From Stenotrophomonas maltophilia (GTDB lineage: Bacteria; Pseudomonadota; Gammaproteobacteria; Xanthomonadales; Xanthomonadaceae), in the NCBI RefSeq assembly GCF_002799155.1, contig NZ_NERD01000002.1:3100001-3164000 (forward strand): DNA of 64,000 nt, written 5' to 3'. The notes under the pieces are model-generated. The model saw only the letters and a list, made by a program, of their open reading frames with translations, did not search any database and was not told the DNA's origin. Made by a program: the position numbers and the translations under genes. Below are positions 44,541-53,753 of the stretch, piece by piece (within the stretch, counting starts at the first letter, position 1; every line of letters begins with the position of its first letter).

Positions 44541-45839
44541 TCACTCGTGCGGCGGGGGCAGGTGCGGCGCGACCAGGGCAAGCGTGCGCTGCAGCGCGCC
44601 GCGGCCGTTGCTGACCAGCGTGCAACCGGCGCGTGCCATGTCCTCGCGGGCCTGGGCATCGTCGAGCAGGTGCTGCAGCAGATCGCCCACCGCCTGCGCG
44701 TCCTCACCGATCAACAGCGCACCGGCCTCACGCATGCGCCGGGAGATTTCCGCAAAGTTGTGCAGGTGCGGGCCGGTCACCGCCGCCGTTCCCATCGCGG
44801 CCGGCTCCAGCAGGTTGTGGCCGCCGATGGCCTGCAGGCTGCCGCCGACGAAGGCGACCTGGGCGCAGGCATAGAACGGCATCAGCTCGCCGAGGGTATC
44901 GATGACGAACACGTCGGTGGCCGCGTGCGGCCACTGGTCCACGCGGCGGGTCGCCACGCTCCAGCCCTGTTCGCGCGCCAGTGCTTCCACCTTCGGGAAA
45001 CGCTCGGGATGGCGCGGTGCCCACAGCAGCAGCAGGTCCGGATGCTGCTGGCGCAGGCGCCGGTGCAGGTCGATCACCGCCTGCTCTTCGCCATCATGGG
45101 TACTGGCGGCGATCCACACGGGACGAGCGGCCGGTACCCGCGCATGGAACTGTTCGACGAAGCCCTGCACATCCGGTGTGGCGATGTCGAACTTCAGGTT
45201 GCCCAGCGCCTGCACCTGGCCGGGCTCCGCCCCCAGCTGCACGAAGCGCTCGGCATCGTCCTGCGACTGCGCGGCCACGCAGGTGACGGTGCGCAGCGCG
45301 CGGCGGATCAGTGCGGCCAGCAGCCGGTAGCCGCGCAGCGAACGCGCCGACAACCGGGCATTGAGGATGTACACCGGAATACCGCGGTCACGGCAGCCGA
45401 ACAGCATGTTCGGCCACAGCTCGGTTTCCAGGATCAGCGCCAGGCTGGGCTGGAAATGGCCCAGGAAACGGTTGACGCTGCCCGGCACGTCGTAGGGCAG
45501 GTAGACATGGTCCAGGGCGTCGCCCCACAGCGCGCGCACGCGTTCGGAGCCGGTCGGGGTGATGGTGGTGATCACCCAGCGGATGTCCGGGCGCTGCTGG
45601 CGCAGGGCATTGACCAGCGGAGCGGCGGCATTGACCTCGCCTACCGAGACCGCGTGCAGCCACACCCGCGGCTGGCCGGTCGGCTGCGGATAGGAGGCGT
45701 AGCGTTCGTCCCAGCGCCGGAAGTATTCACGGACCCGGAAGCCGCGCCAGACCAGGTGGTACACGGTGATCGGCAGCAGGATGTAGAGCACGACCGAATA
45801 CAGGCCGCGCAGGATCCATTCGACAGGGTCTTTACGCAT
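44541..45839 (-). CDS. waaA: 3-deoxy-D-manno-octulosonic acid (Kdo) transferase
   Basis: 432 residues; adds Kdo to lipid IVA in the inner-membrane leaflet. An N-terminal membrane anchor (ILRGLYSVVLYILLPITVYH) is followed by a GT-B fold: WLHAVSVGEVNAAAPLVNAL, TTITPTGSERVRALWG, LILETELWPNMLFGC with the catalytic Glu of the first domain, NARLSARSLRGYR, and the donor-side VFVGGSLQAIGGHNLLEPAA. ATG 45839 is chosen for MRKDPVEWILRGLY. It is divergent from the acyltransferase gene by 60 bases, a common pairing for lipid A-Kdo assembly. Confidence 0.96.
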   Translation of the reverse strand: MRKDPVEWILRGLYSVVLYILLPITVYHLVWRGFRVREYFRRWDERYASYPQPTGQPRVWLHAVSVGEVNAAAPLVNALRQQRPDIRWVITTITPTGSERVRALWGDALDHVYLPYDVPGSVNRFLGHFQPSLALILETELWPNMLFGCRDRGIPVYILNARLSARSLRGYRLLAALIRRALRTVTCVAAQSQDDAERFVQLGAEPGQVQALGNLKFDIATPDVQGFVEQFHARVPAARPVWIAASTHDGEEQAVIDLHRRLRQQHPDLLLLWAPRHPERFPKVEALAREQGWSVATRRVDQWPHAATDVFVIDTLGELMPFYACAQVAFVGGSLQAIGGHNLLEPAAMGTAAVTGPHLHNFAEISRRMREAGALLIGEDAQAVGDLLQHLLDDAQAREDMARAGCTLVSNGRGALQRTLALVAPHLPPPHE

Positions 45840-45899
45840 GCGGCAAGGATACGGGAGCCCCCCGGGAAAGACACGCGGCCGCCTTGGTAGAATGGGCCA

Positions 45900-46817
45900 A
45901 TGTCCGATGCCACCACCGCCGTCCGCCCGTCGCTGCGCGATCCGCGCAACTGGCCGATGTTTGCCGCCATGTTCGGCGCCTTCGCCATCGCCCGCCTGCC
46001 GTGGATGCTGCAGCGCGCGCTGGGCCGGGGCGTCGGCTGGATTACCTGGCGCCTGCTTGGCAGCCGCCGCCGCGCCGCCGAGGTCAACCTGCAGCTGTGC
46101 TTCCCCGAGAAGGACGAAGCCTGGCGCCAGCGCCTGGTGCGCGATAGTTTCGACGCGCTGGGCGTGGGCGTGTTCGAGTGCATCCGTGCCTGGTGGGGCA
46201 GCATCGACCGCATCCGCCCGCACGTGCGGATCGAAGGCCTGGAACACCTGCGGCAGATGCAGGCCGAAGGCCGCGGCGTGCTGCTGGTCTCCGGCCACTT
46301 CATGACCCTGGAAATGTGCGGGCGGCTGCTGTGCGACTATGTCGACCTGTCCGGCATGTACCGCAAGCACAAGAACCCGGTGTACGAGTGGGCGGTGAAG
46401 TTCGGCCGCCTGCGCTATGCCAAGGCGATGTTCGCCAACGAGGACATCCGCGCGACCGTGCGCCATCTGAAGAAGGGCGGCTTCCTCTGGTACGCGCCGG
46501 ACCAGGACATGCGTGGCAAGGACACCGTGTTCGTGCCGTTCTTCGGCCACACCGCTTCGACCATCACCGCCACCCACCAGCTGGCACGGATGACTGGTTG
46601 CGCGGTGATCCCCTATTTCCACCGCCGCGAAGGCGGGAAGTACGTGCTGAAGATCGGCGCCCCGCTGGAGAATTTTCCCAGCGAGGACGTGGAAGCCGAT
46701 ACCACGCGGGTCAACCAGGCCATCGAGGCAATGGTGCGCGAGGCCCCTGACCAGTACCTGTGGATCCACCGCCGTTTCAAGCGCCAGCCGGGCGGCCGGA
46801 GCGATTTCTACAAGTAG
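45900..46817 (+). CDS. lpxL: Lipid A late acyltransferase (lauroyl-type)
   Basis: 305 residues of the HtrB/LpxL/LpxM family, which transfers an acyl chain from acyl-ACP to Kdo-lipid IVA. There is an N-terminal membrane segment at about 17-40, and the catalytic HX4E motif is in LLVSGHFMTLEMCGRL. Other family stretches are RRRAAEVNLQLCFPEK, GMYRKHKNPVYEWAV, PDQDMRGKDTVFVPFFG and APDQYLWIHRRFKRQPGG. The chain length added is not predictable from the sequence. Its TAG stop is that of a GTAG repeat, and its last codons are overlapped on the other strand by the RAYT remnant. Confidence 0.95.
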   Translation: MSDATTAVRPSLRDPRNWPMFAAMFGAFAIARLPWMLQRALGRGVGWITWRLLGSRRRAAEVNLQLCFPEKDEAWRQRLVRDSFDALGVGVFECIRAWWGSIDRIRPHVRIEGLEHLRQMQAEGRGVLLVSGHFMTLEMCGRLLCDYVDLSGMYRKHKNPVYEWAVKFGRLRYAKAMFANEDIRATVRHLKKGGFLWYAPDQDMRGKDTVFVPFFGHTASTITATHQLARMTGCAVIPYFHRREGGKYVLKIGAPLENFPSEDVEADTTRVNQAIEAMVREAPDQYLWIHRRFKRQPGGRSDFYK

Positions 46818-47212
46818 ATCCACGCCATGCGCGGATGCTCTGCATCCGGGTGCCGGCAACTACAACGGCCAACGGCACCATGCGTGCGGGTACGCACCCA
46901 ACGCACTGGCCAGGCCCGCACGGACCGGAATCGCCGGTTCAGCAGCCGACTGCTGCGCGACTTCAGCAGGGCCATGCACTCGGCCAAGGTTTCGCTGCGC
47001 AGCTCCATCAGCCAGTGCAGATGGTCGGGCATGACCACCCAGGCGAGGCTGTGGCTGATACCGCGGCGCTCGAAAAAGCGCAGACAGTCAACCAGGATCG
47101 CCACGTTGGCCGCATCGGCGAAAAACGGTTCGCGGTCCAGGGTTGCTGTGGTCAATGAGTACACGTTGCCGGATCGGGAATACCGACCGTAGCGAAGTCT
47201 GGGGCTGGCCAT
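46808..47212 (-). pseudogene. Truncated REP-associated tyrosine transposase (RAYT) remnant
   Basis: 134 codons. The N-terminal part is a clear Y1 transposase of the RAYT type: MASPRLRYGRYSRSGNVYSL, then TTATLDREPFFADAANVAIL, and the HUH histidine pair in WVVMPDHLHWLMELRS, then LLKSRSSRLLNRR. After about residue 95 the similarity ends; the WQxGFYDH...RYIVANP region with the expected catalytic tyrosine is missing and is replaced by unrelated codons running into the lpxL end. The remnant is bracketed by inverted GTAG repeats (46814-46836 and 47285-47307). RAYTs are believed to mobilise REP/SMAG-type repeats; this copy should be inactive. Confidence 0.8.
46814..46864. repeat. GTAG repeats at the left side of the RAYT remnant
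   Basis: GTAGATCCACGCC-ATGCGCGGAT lies at 46814-46836, and an inverse copy ends GCCGGCAACTAC near 46864. The first GTAG carries the lpxL stop codon. Confidence 0.8.
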
Positions 47213-47284
47213 GCCTCCAGCGTGCGCAACCGGTGGGGGACACCGATATTGGAGATGTCGCCGTGTTCGGGTCGGGAAAGCCCC

Positions 47285-47307
47285 ATCCACGCATGGCGTG
47301 GATCTAC
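47285..47307 (-). repeat. GTAG repeat at the right side of the RAYT remnant
   Basis: On the minus strand GTAGATCCACGCC-ATGCGTGGAT, differing from the left copy at 46814-46836 by a single base and in inverted orientation, as expected for a RAYT gene framed by its REP partners. Confidence 0.85.
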
Positions 47308-47350
47308 TGATCGGCTCCATGGTTGATCCCTGCCAGGCGCAGATGCGCGG

Positions 47351-48682
47351 TCACTTCACCGGCGGGGAATCATCTGCGTCGCGGGCCAGCAGGCTGCCGG
47401 CGAACAGGGCCGCCAACAGCACGGTCAGGCCACCCCAGAACGCGGAATAGAACGCCAGGTGCGTATTGAGCGGAAACACGGTCACCGCCAGCGCCAGCAT
47501 CGCCGGGCGGGCGCGATCACGCGCGGCCGGCGGTGCATAGCGCCAGGCACGCCAGGCCTGCGCCACCGCCGCCAACCACAGCAGCAAGCCCAGCACGCCG
47601 GTTTCTGCAAGGATTTCCAGCACGATCTGGTGGGCGTGCAACGCCGGTTGATTGCCCCACACTGCGGGGCCTTCGTCGGCCACGCACGCCGGATACGCAT
47701 CGCGGAAGCCACGCGCACCGACACCGTTGACCGGATGTTCTTCGATCATGCACACCGCCGCCGTCCAGATGCGCGCGCGCCCCGACAGTGCCTCGTCAAC
47801 GCCCTGCCCGTCTTCGTTCCATGCCTGGGCCGTGCGCGCAACACGCTCGCGCAGCTGCGGCACGCCCGCTGCCAGTGCGGCCGTGCCCATCGCCGCCACC
47901 AGGGCAAGCAGGAGCAGCTGCTTCCAGCCGAACTGGCGCACGCCGCTGTAGGCCAGCACCAGCGCAAAGGTGATCCACGAGGCGCGCGAACCGGCCAGCA
48001 GCAACACGCATCCCAGCGCGGCAGCGGCCAGCAGCCACCCGGCACTGCCGAAACGCCGCGCCATCGGCAGCAACAGGAACGGTGACAGGCTGGCCAGCAC
48101 CTGGCCGAATTTCAGATTGCACGGCCCAAGCACGCCACTGAGGCGGTCGGCCAGCACAGCTTCGCCGGCCGGGCACAGCGCGTGGCCACTCACGGCCAGC
48201 TTCAGGTGCTCCAACGACCAGAACCACGGGCTGGTGCCGGCCAGCGCCTGCACCAGTGCGTCCAGCGTCCACGCGCCGGTGATCAGTGCCAGGCCACCGA
48301 AGGTCAGCCGCCGCCGTTCCGGCGTGGCCACCGCGATCGCCACCAGCCACATGAAGGGCAGGTAGCGCAGCCCGGCAGCGGCCTTGGTCCATGAGGCCGA
48401 CGGGTCGATGGCATCGATGGCCGAGAACGCCTGCGGCAGCCAGTAACCGAGGAACAGGATCGAAGTCAGCGCCCAGGCGGCGGTGCTCAACAGGTGCGGG
48501 CGGCGCTGCAGCCGGCGCATGATCATGCGCGCGGCAGCATAGATCGCGCCGAGGCCCAACACGGTCTCGGCGATGCCCGGCAACGGCCACATCGCCACGT
48601 ACGCCAGCACCCACCAGGGCGCCCAGCGCCCGGCGCGGTCGTCGCGCACGATGACAGCGGGGTCAGCCGGCGAGATCGGCAT
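47351..48682 (-). CDS. O-antigen ligase/polymerase-like (Wzy_C) membrane protein
   Basis: 443 residues with ten or more membrane spans and a large periplasmic loop. The Wzy_C-type signature region VLLLAGSRASWITFALVLAY is present, followed by a loop with GRARIWTAAVCMIEEHPVNG, VGARGFRDAYPACV and ALHAHQIVLEILAETGVLG. The RxIW, HP-x-x-G and AH-x-x-x-L-E pattern is shared by WaaL ligases and Wzy polymerases. ATG 48682 gives MPISPADPAVIVRDD and overlaps the end of the glycosyltransferase gene by 20 bases. With waaA and a glycosyltransferase nearby, a role in LPS core or O-chain attachment is likely; WaaL and Wzy cannot be told apart here. Confidence 0.85.
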   Translation of the reverse strand: MPISPADPAVIVRDDRAGRWAPWWVLAYVAMWPLPGIAETVLGLGAIYAAARMIMRRLQRRPHLLSTAAWALTSILFLGYWLPQAFSAIDAIDPSASWTKAAAGLRYLPFMWLVAIAVATPERRRLTFGGLALITGAWTLDALVQALAGTSPWFWSLEHLKLAVSGHALCPAGEAVLADRLSGVLGPCNLKFGQVLASLSPFLLLPMARRFGSAGWLLAAAALGCVLLLAGSRASWITFALVLAYSGVRQFGWKQLLLLALVAAMGTAALAAGVPQLRERVARTAQAWNEDGQGVDEALSGRARIWTAAVCMIEEHPVNGVGARGFRDAYPACVADEGPAVWGNQPALHAHQIVLEILAETGVLGLLLWLAAVAQAWRAWRYAPPAARDRARPAMLALAVTVFPLNTHLAFYSAFWGGLTVLLAALFAGSLLARDADDSPPVK

Positions 48683-49778
48683 AGAGGCGGAGGGTATCGC
48701 GCTGCATGGCCTGCAGGGTAAACGGGATGCGGGTCGGCAACGACGGTGGCTGCGCCAACAGGGCCAGCGCACGTTCACCCAGCGCGCGTGCATCACCGGG
48801 CGGCACCGCGCCGCTGGGCTGCAGCTGCTGCAGCAGTTCGCCCACGCCACCGTGGTCCCAGCCCAGCACCGGGCGGCCGACCGACAGCGCCTCGACCACG
48901 GTGCGGCCAAAGGCTTCCGGCTTGTCCGACAACTGCAGCACAAGATCGCTGGCGGCGTAGGCCTGGGCGATGCGTGCCGTCGGCGTGCTGATCTGTACGG
49001 CCTCGGCCACGCCCAATGCCGCAGCCTGGCTGCGCAGGTCAGCCACATAGGCCTCGCGCCCGGGTTCGTCGGTGCCCAGCATCCACAACTGGGCAGGCAC
49101 GCCAGCGGCACGCACGTCGGCCAGCAACTGCAGCGCGTGGGCGTGGCCCTTCAGCCGGGTGCCGCGCCCCGGCAGCAGCAGCAGCGGGCCTTCCACCTGG
49201 GCCAGCCAGGGGTAATCGGCCGCCAATGCCAGCCGCGGGCGACGGTCGGCACGGGCCACGCGCGGGAACTGGCCGACATCGACACCGCGGGGAATGACCT
49301 GCAGTTTTTCTTCCGGCACCGTCGGGTAGTGGCGCTGCACGTACGCGCGCACGGTATTGGACACGCAGATCACGCGTTCGCCACTGGTCATCACCGCACT
49401 GTACCGGCTGGGCGAATTCAACCCGTGCACGGTGGTTACCCAATGCGGGCGCTGCGCGGCAGGCATGGCACGGATGGCGTACAGGCCCAGCCAGGCCGGC
49501 AACCGCGAACGGGCATGCACGATGTCCGCGCCAACCTCGGCAAACAGCCGGCGCAGGGTAGGCAGATGGCGCAGGGTCAGCAGCGACTTGCGGCCGATGT
49601 CCAGGGTGAGGTGCTCGGCACCGCTGTCCAGCAGCGGCTGCACCAGGCGGCCACCGGCAGACACCACCAGCGCGCGATGGCCGGCGGCAACCAGGGCCGC
49701 AGCGATTTCCAGGGTCGAGCGCTCGACACCACCGGAGTGCAGCGCCGGCAGCAACTGCACCACGGTCAATCGGCGCAT
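48663..49778 (-). CDS. GT4-family glycosyltransferase
   Basis: 371 residues with the two-domain GT-B fold. The N-terminal acceptor half starts VVQLLPALHSGGVERSTLEI (GG loop), with ADIVHARSRLPAWLGLYAI. The C-terminal donor half has VIPRGVDVGQFPRVARADRR, LLLPGRGTRLKGHAHALQLL and the EX7E-like SDKPEAFGRTVVEALSVGRP. It probably adds a sugar to LPS core or O-chain at the cytoplasmic face. It lies 15 bases after the zf-CHCC gene and overlaps the ligase gene, all on one strand, so the three form an operon. Confidence 0.92.
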   Translation of the reverse strand: MRRLTVVQLLPALHSGGVERSTLEIAAALVAAGHRALVVSAGGRLVQPLLDSGAEHLTLDIGRKSLLTLRHLPTLRRLFAEVGADIVHARSRLPAWLGLYAIRAMPAAQRPHWVTTVHGLNSPSRYSAVMTSGERVICVSNTVRAYVQRHYPTVPEEKLQVIPRGVDVGQFPRVARADRRPRLALAADYPWLAQVEGPLLLLPGRGTRLKGHAHALQLLADVRAAGVPAQLWMLGTDEPGREAYVADLRSQAAALGVAEAVQISTPTARIAQAYAASDLVLQLSDKPEAFGRTVVEALSVGRPVLGWDHGGVGELLQQLQPSGAVPPGDARALGERALALLAQPPSLPTRIPFTLQAMQRDTLRLYADLAG

Positions 49779-49793
49779 CGAAGGGGCCGCCGT

Positions 49794-49991
49794 TTAGTCG
49801 GCCAGCACGAACACGGAGCCGCAGTACGGGCACTGCGCTTCGCCGTTGGGTTCGTCTTCGATCGGCAGGTACACGCGCGGATGCGAGTTCCACAGCGCCA
49901 TTTCCGGGGTCGGGCAGCTCAGCGGCAGATCGCTGCGGTGCACGGTGTAGCGCTTCTCGGCGTTGGCGGGCGCAGTGGCGGTATGGCTCAT
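49794..49991 (-). CDS. zf-CHCC domain small protein
   Basis: 65 residues. The mature sequence MSHTATAPANAEKRYTVHRS is followed by LPLSCPTPEMALWNSHPRVY and GEAQCPYCGSVFVLAD, with Cys, His and the CPYC pair placed as in the zf-CHCC family (the NDUFS6-like fold) that binds one zinc. In other gammaproteobacteria similar proteins lie beside LPS core genes, as here. ATG 49991 is chosen; the longer frame to 50096 has no family similarity at its start. The role is not established. Confidence 0.85.
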   Translation of the reverse strand: MSHTATAPANAEKRYTVHRSDLPLSCPTPEMALWNSHPRVYLPIEDEPNGEAQCPYCGSVFVLAD

Positions 49992-50408
49992 GGCGGATGT
50001 CGGTGAACGGGTTGCGAGGCCTGTGATTCTAGCATCTGGGCCGCACCGACATTGCGCCGCAACGGGTCGTTGCGCGCGCCCGTCGATGCCTCGCATCTCC
50101 CCGCCGCACGCTGGGCGGCAGCGCCAGGCAGGATTCTGTGGTCGTTCCGGCAGGTTCGCTCACCGGAATCGCCTCCAGCGATATTTCCCGCATTTGGATC
50201 GAACTAAATGGCACTTGCCAGCGCGCGGCGGCTGTTGCAGGATCGGGCCGGGTCGCACCTCGACCCCTCCAATCCAACCCGATCGCATGGCCCGCCCCCA
50301 CCGGACCGGCATCGCCTCTCCCACTGCCAGCCTGGCGGGCGGAGCGATGCCGTCCGTGGTGTCCGCCGATGCGGGTTCTGCCCGCCAGCCCTTCCGGGAG
50401 ACCCTTGC
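49992..50408. other. Gene-free region upstream of the GH92 gene
   Basis: This 417-base gap separates the zf-CHCC gene (leftward) and the GH92 gene (rightward), so it should hold both promoters. The frame of the GH92 gene stays open back to 50208 but has no signal peptide-like start there. I see no clear sigma-70 promoter, operator dyad or RNA fold; the only AT-rich patch is around TTTGGATCGAACTAAAT near 50192-50208. Confidence 0.6.
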
Positions 50409-53400
50409 ATGACCCTGTCCGATCCGCGCCGCGCCCTGCTTCCACTCGCCCTGGCCCTGGCCTGTGCGACCACTGCGATGCCGGTGCTGGCACAGGGGCT
50501 GCAGACCTCGTTCGAACCGGGCGAACCTGCCCCGTCACAGGCGGCGGGTGCACTTCAGGTCACGATCGGCAATGGACCGGCCGCGCCCTACACCGCCAAG
50601 CGCAACGCTGGCTACAGCGGCCTGCATGCACTGCGCTACAGCAGCGCGGGCGGCAGCGCGCGGCGCGAACTGTTCAAGGCCGACCTGCCCATCGAGGCCG
50701 ATACCACGCTGTCGTGGCTGGTACTGCCGGAGATCGTCGGCAAGGACACCGTCGCTTCGACCTTTGTCTCGCTGGACCTGCTGCTGGACGATGGCAGCCG
50801 CGTTTCGGCCGGTGAGGCACGCGACCAGCACGGCGTGGCGATCGGCGCACGCGCGCAGGGCGAGTCGAAGACGCTGTACCCGCAACAGTGGGCCCGCAAG
50901 GCGGTGCGGCTGGGCGACGTACCCACGCTGAAGGGGCGCCGCGTGGTGGCGATCGAGCTGGAGGTGGCCAGTGCCGAGGGCGCGCCGGTCTCTGGCTGGA
51001 TTGATGACGTGCGCCTGGATGCAGTGCCGAGGCAGCAGCCACAGCGCGTCTCCGACTGGGTGCTGACCACCCGCGGCACCCAGGCCAACGGCACCTTCTC
51101 GCGCGGCAACAATTTCCCGGCCACGGCGGTGCCGCACGGGTTCAACTTCTGGACCCCGGTCACCGATGCCGGCGCACTGAACTGGCTGTACCGCTGGAAC
51201 GAGCAGAACGATGCGCAGAACCGTCCACAGCTGCAGGCACTGGCGCTGAGCCATCAGCCCAGCCCGTGGATGGGCGACCGCCAGACCTTCCAGGTGATGC
51301 CCTCGGCCAGCCGTGGCGTGCCCGATGCCGACCGCCGCAGGCGCGCGCTGTCGTTCGACCGCCACCATGAAAGCGCGCGTCCCTACCGCTACGACGTGCG
51401 CTTCGACAATGGCATCGCCGCCGCGATCGCGCCGACCGACCATGCCGCGGTGTTCCGCTTCGATTTCCCCGAAGGCGGCGACGCCAACCTGCTGTTCGAC
51501 AACGTCGACGCGCGTGGTGGCCTGACCCTGGACGCCGTCACGCAGACGCTGTCCGGCTACACCGATACCCGCAGCGGCCTGTCCAACGGCGCCAGCCGCA
51601 TGTACGTGGTGGCCAGCTTCGACAAGCCCTGGCGCAGCAGCGGCCACCTCGACACCGGCCGCCCGACCGGCTACATCAAGTTCGATGCCGGCAGCGACCG
51701 TCAGGTGACGATGCGCATCGCCACCTCGCTGATCTCGGTGGAGCAGGCGCGGCACAACCTGGCACTGGAGATCGCCGCCACCGATACGCTGGAGAGCGTG
51801 GCCGGCCGCGCGCAGGATGCATGGGACGCACGCCTGGCCCGCTTCGATATCGGCGATGCCAGCGACGACCAGAAGACCACGCTGTACTCCAGCCTGTACC
51901 GGCTGTACCTGTACCCCAATTCCGGCTACGAGAACGCGGGCAGCGCGGCCGCACCGGACTGGCGCTACGCCAACCAGGCCAGCGCCAGCGATGACAACAC
52001 CGACGGCAGCGCGAAGCGCAGCTTCACCGGCGTGCGCGACGGCAGGGTGTTCGTCAACAACGGCTTCTGGGACACCTTCCGCACCACCTGGCCGGCCTAT
52101 GCACTGTTCACCCCCGACGATGCCGGGCAGATGGTGCAGGGCTTCATCGAGCAGTACCGTGCCGGTGGCTGGATCGCGCGCTGGTCGTCGCCGGGCTACG
52201 CCGACCTGATGGTCGGCACCAGCTCGGACGTGGCCTTCGCCGATGCATGGCTGAAGGGCATCGGCGGCTTCGATCCGGCCGAGGCCTATGCCGCCGCGCT
52301 GAAGAACGCGACCGTGGTCCCGCCCGACCGCCATGTCGGCCGCAAGGGCATGGACCGTTCGACCTTCCGTGGCTACGCCAGCGCGGACGTGCACGAAGGC
52401 ATGTCGTGGACGATGGAAGGCGCACTCAATGACTTCGGCATCGCCAATATGGCCGAGGCGTTGGCCAGGCGCGCGACCACGCCTGCCGCACGCGAGCGCT
52501 ACAGCACCGAAGCGGACTACTTCCGCTACCGCGCCGCCAGCTACGCGACGATGTTCGATCCGGCCGCCGGCTTCTTCCAGGGCCGCACGGACGATGGCCG
52601 CTGGCGCGTGGATGCCAAGGACTACGACCCCCGCGTGTGGGGCCACGATTACACCGAATCCAATGGCTGGACCTTCGCTTTCACCGCCGCCCACGATGGC
52701 GAAGGCCTGGCCGCGCTGTACGGTGGCCGCGACAAGCTGGCGGCGAAGCTGGATGCCTTCTTCGCCACGCCGGAAACCGCGGACCCGGCACTGGCCGGCT
52801 CCTACGGCGGCACCATCCACGAGATGACCGAAGCGCGCGACGTGCGCATGGGCATGTACGCGCACAGCAACCAGCCGGCGCACCACATCCCGTGGATGTA
52901 CCTGTACGCCGGGCAGCCGTGGAAGACCCAGCAGCACGTGCGCGAGATCCTGTCCCGGCTGTACGTCGGCAGCGAGATCGGCCAGGGCTATCCAGGCGAC
53001 GAGGACAACGGCGAGACCTCGGCATGGTACGTGCTGGCCTCGCTGGGCCTGTACCCGCTGCGCATGGGCGCGCCGGAGTACGTGATCGGTTCGCCGGCCT
53101 TCCGTCACGCGCGGGTGGAACTGCAGGGCGGCGCGGTGCTGACCGTGAACGCGGCCAACAACTCACGCGAGAACGTCTACGTGCAGTCGCTGAAGATCAA
53201 CGGCACGCCCTGGACGAAGACCTGGGTGCCGCACGACCTGATTGCCAAGGGTGCGACGCTGGACTTCGTGATGGGACCGGAGCCCTCGCGCTGGGGCAGC
53301 GGCGTGGAGGACGTGCCGCGCTCGTTGACCGCCCGTGGCCAGCGGCCGCAGCTGCTGCACGACCTGCTCGGTAGCGGCGCGAAGGCGGCGCTGGCCGATG

Positions 53401-53753
53401 GCCGTGCCCTGCCGGCGCTGGTCGACGACGATGCGGCCACCACCGTGGGCCTGGGCGGCGGCGCAACCATCGCCCTGACCGGCCTGGCCGAAGGCGCGCC
53501 GATGATGTACACGCTCACCAGCGGCGACGGCCGCATCCAGGGCGGCGAATGGGCACTGGAAGCACGCAACGGCAACGGCCGCTGGACCGTGCTCGACCAG
53601 CGCAGCGGCGAAGCCTTCGAGTCGGCCCGCCAGACCCGCCCGTTCCGCATCGCCAAACCCGGTCGTTACAGCGAGTACCGCCTGCGCCTGGCGGCGCCGG
53701 GCCGGCTGCCGCTGGCGGAGATCGAACTGTTGGCGCCCAGCGCCGTACAATGA
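50409..53753 (+). CDS. Secreted GH92 alpha-mannosidase-family enzyme with a Gln at the usual acid position
   Basis: 1114 residues. A signal peptide ends near residue 28 (TAMPVLAQG). A ~170-residue N-terminal beta domain precedes the GH92 N-terminal domain (LTTRGTQANGTFSRGNNFPA, PHGFNFWTPVTDAGALNWLY) and the alpha/alpha barrel (NGFWDTFRTTWPAYALFTPD, WTMEGALNDFGIANMAEALA, GYPGDEDNGETSAWYVLASL). A C-terminal beta extension follows about 1000. GH92 enzymes are Ca2+-dependent exo-alpha-mannosidases. The conserved acid motif, normally GNEPxHH, reads SNQPAHHIPW here (Gln822), as in GH92 members that cleave mannose-phosphodiester links. The next gene starts in an ATGA overlap. ATG 50409 follows GGGAGACC. 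Confidence 0.92.
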   Translation: MTLSDPRRALLPLALALACATTAMPVLAQGLQTSFEPGEPAPSQAAGALQVTIGNGPAAPYTAKRNAGYSGLHALRYSSAGGSARRELFKADLPIEADTTLSWLVLPEIVGKDTVASTFVSLDLLLDDGSRVSAGEARDQHGVAIGARAQGESKTLYPQQWARKAVRLGDVPTLKGRRVVAIELEVASAEGAPVSGWIDDVRLDAVPRQQPQRVSDWVLTTRGTQANGTFSRGNNFPATAVPHGFNFWTPVTDAGALNWLYRWNEQNDAQNRPQLQALALSHQPSPWMGDRQTFQVMPSASRGVPDADRRRRALSFDRHHESARPYRYDVRFDNGIAAAIAPTDHAAVFRFDFPEGGDANLLFDNVDARGGLTLDAVTQTLSGYTDTRSGLSNGASRMYVVASFDKPWRSSGHLDTGRPTGYIKFDAGSDRQVTMRIATSLISVEQARHNLALEIAATDTLESVAGRAQDAWDARLARFDIGDASDDQKTTLYSSLYRLYLYPNSGYENAGSAAAPDWRYANQASASDDNTDGSAKRSFTGVRDGRVFVNNGFWDTFRTTWPAYALFTPDDAGQMVQGFIEQYRAGGWIARWSSPGYADLMVGTSSDVAFADAWLKGIGGFDPAEAYAAALKNATVVPPDRHVGRKGMDRSTFRGYASADVHEGMSWTMEGALNDFGIANMAEALARRATTPAARERYSTEADYFRYRAASYATMFDPAAGFFQGRTDDGRWRVDAKDYDPRVWGHDYTESNGWTFAFTAAHDGEGLAALYGGRDKLAAKLDAFFATPETADPALAGSYGGTIHEMTEARDVRMGMYAHSNQPAHHIPWMYLYAGQPWKTQQHVREILSRLYVGSEIGQGYPGDEDNGETSAWYVLASLGLYPLRMGAPEYVIGSPAFRHARVELQGGAVLTVNAANNSRENVYVQSLKINGTPWTKTWVPHDLIAKGATLDFVMGPEPSRWGSGVEDVPRSLTARGQRPQLLHDLLGSGAKAALADGRALPALVDDDAATTVGLGGGATIALTGLAEGAPMMYTLTSGDGRIQGGEWALEARNGNGRWTVLDQRSGEAFESARQTRPFRIAKPGRYSEYRLRLAAPGRLPLAEIELLAPSAVQ

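Noticed and set aside
46866-47212. Intact active RAYT transposase
   Set aside because: The C-terminal block with the catalytic tyrosine and the RYIVANP motif is missing in every frame of the following ~60-100 bases.
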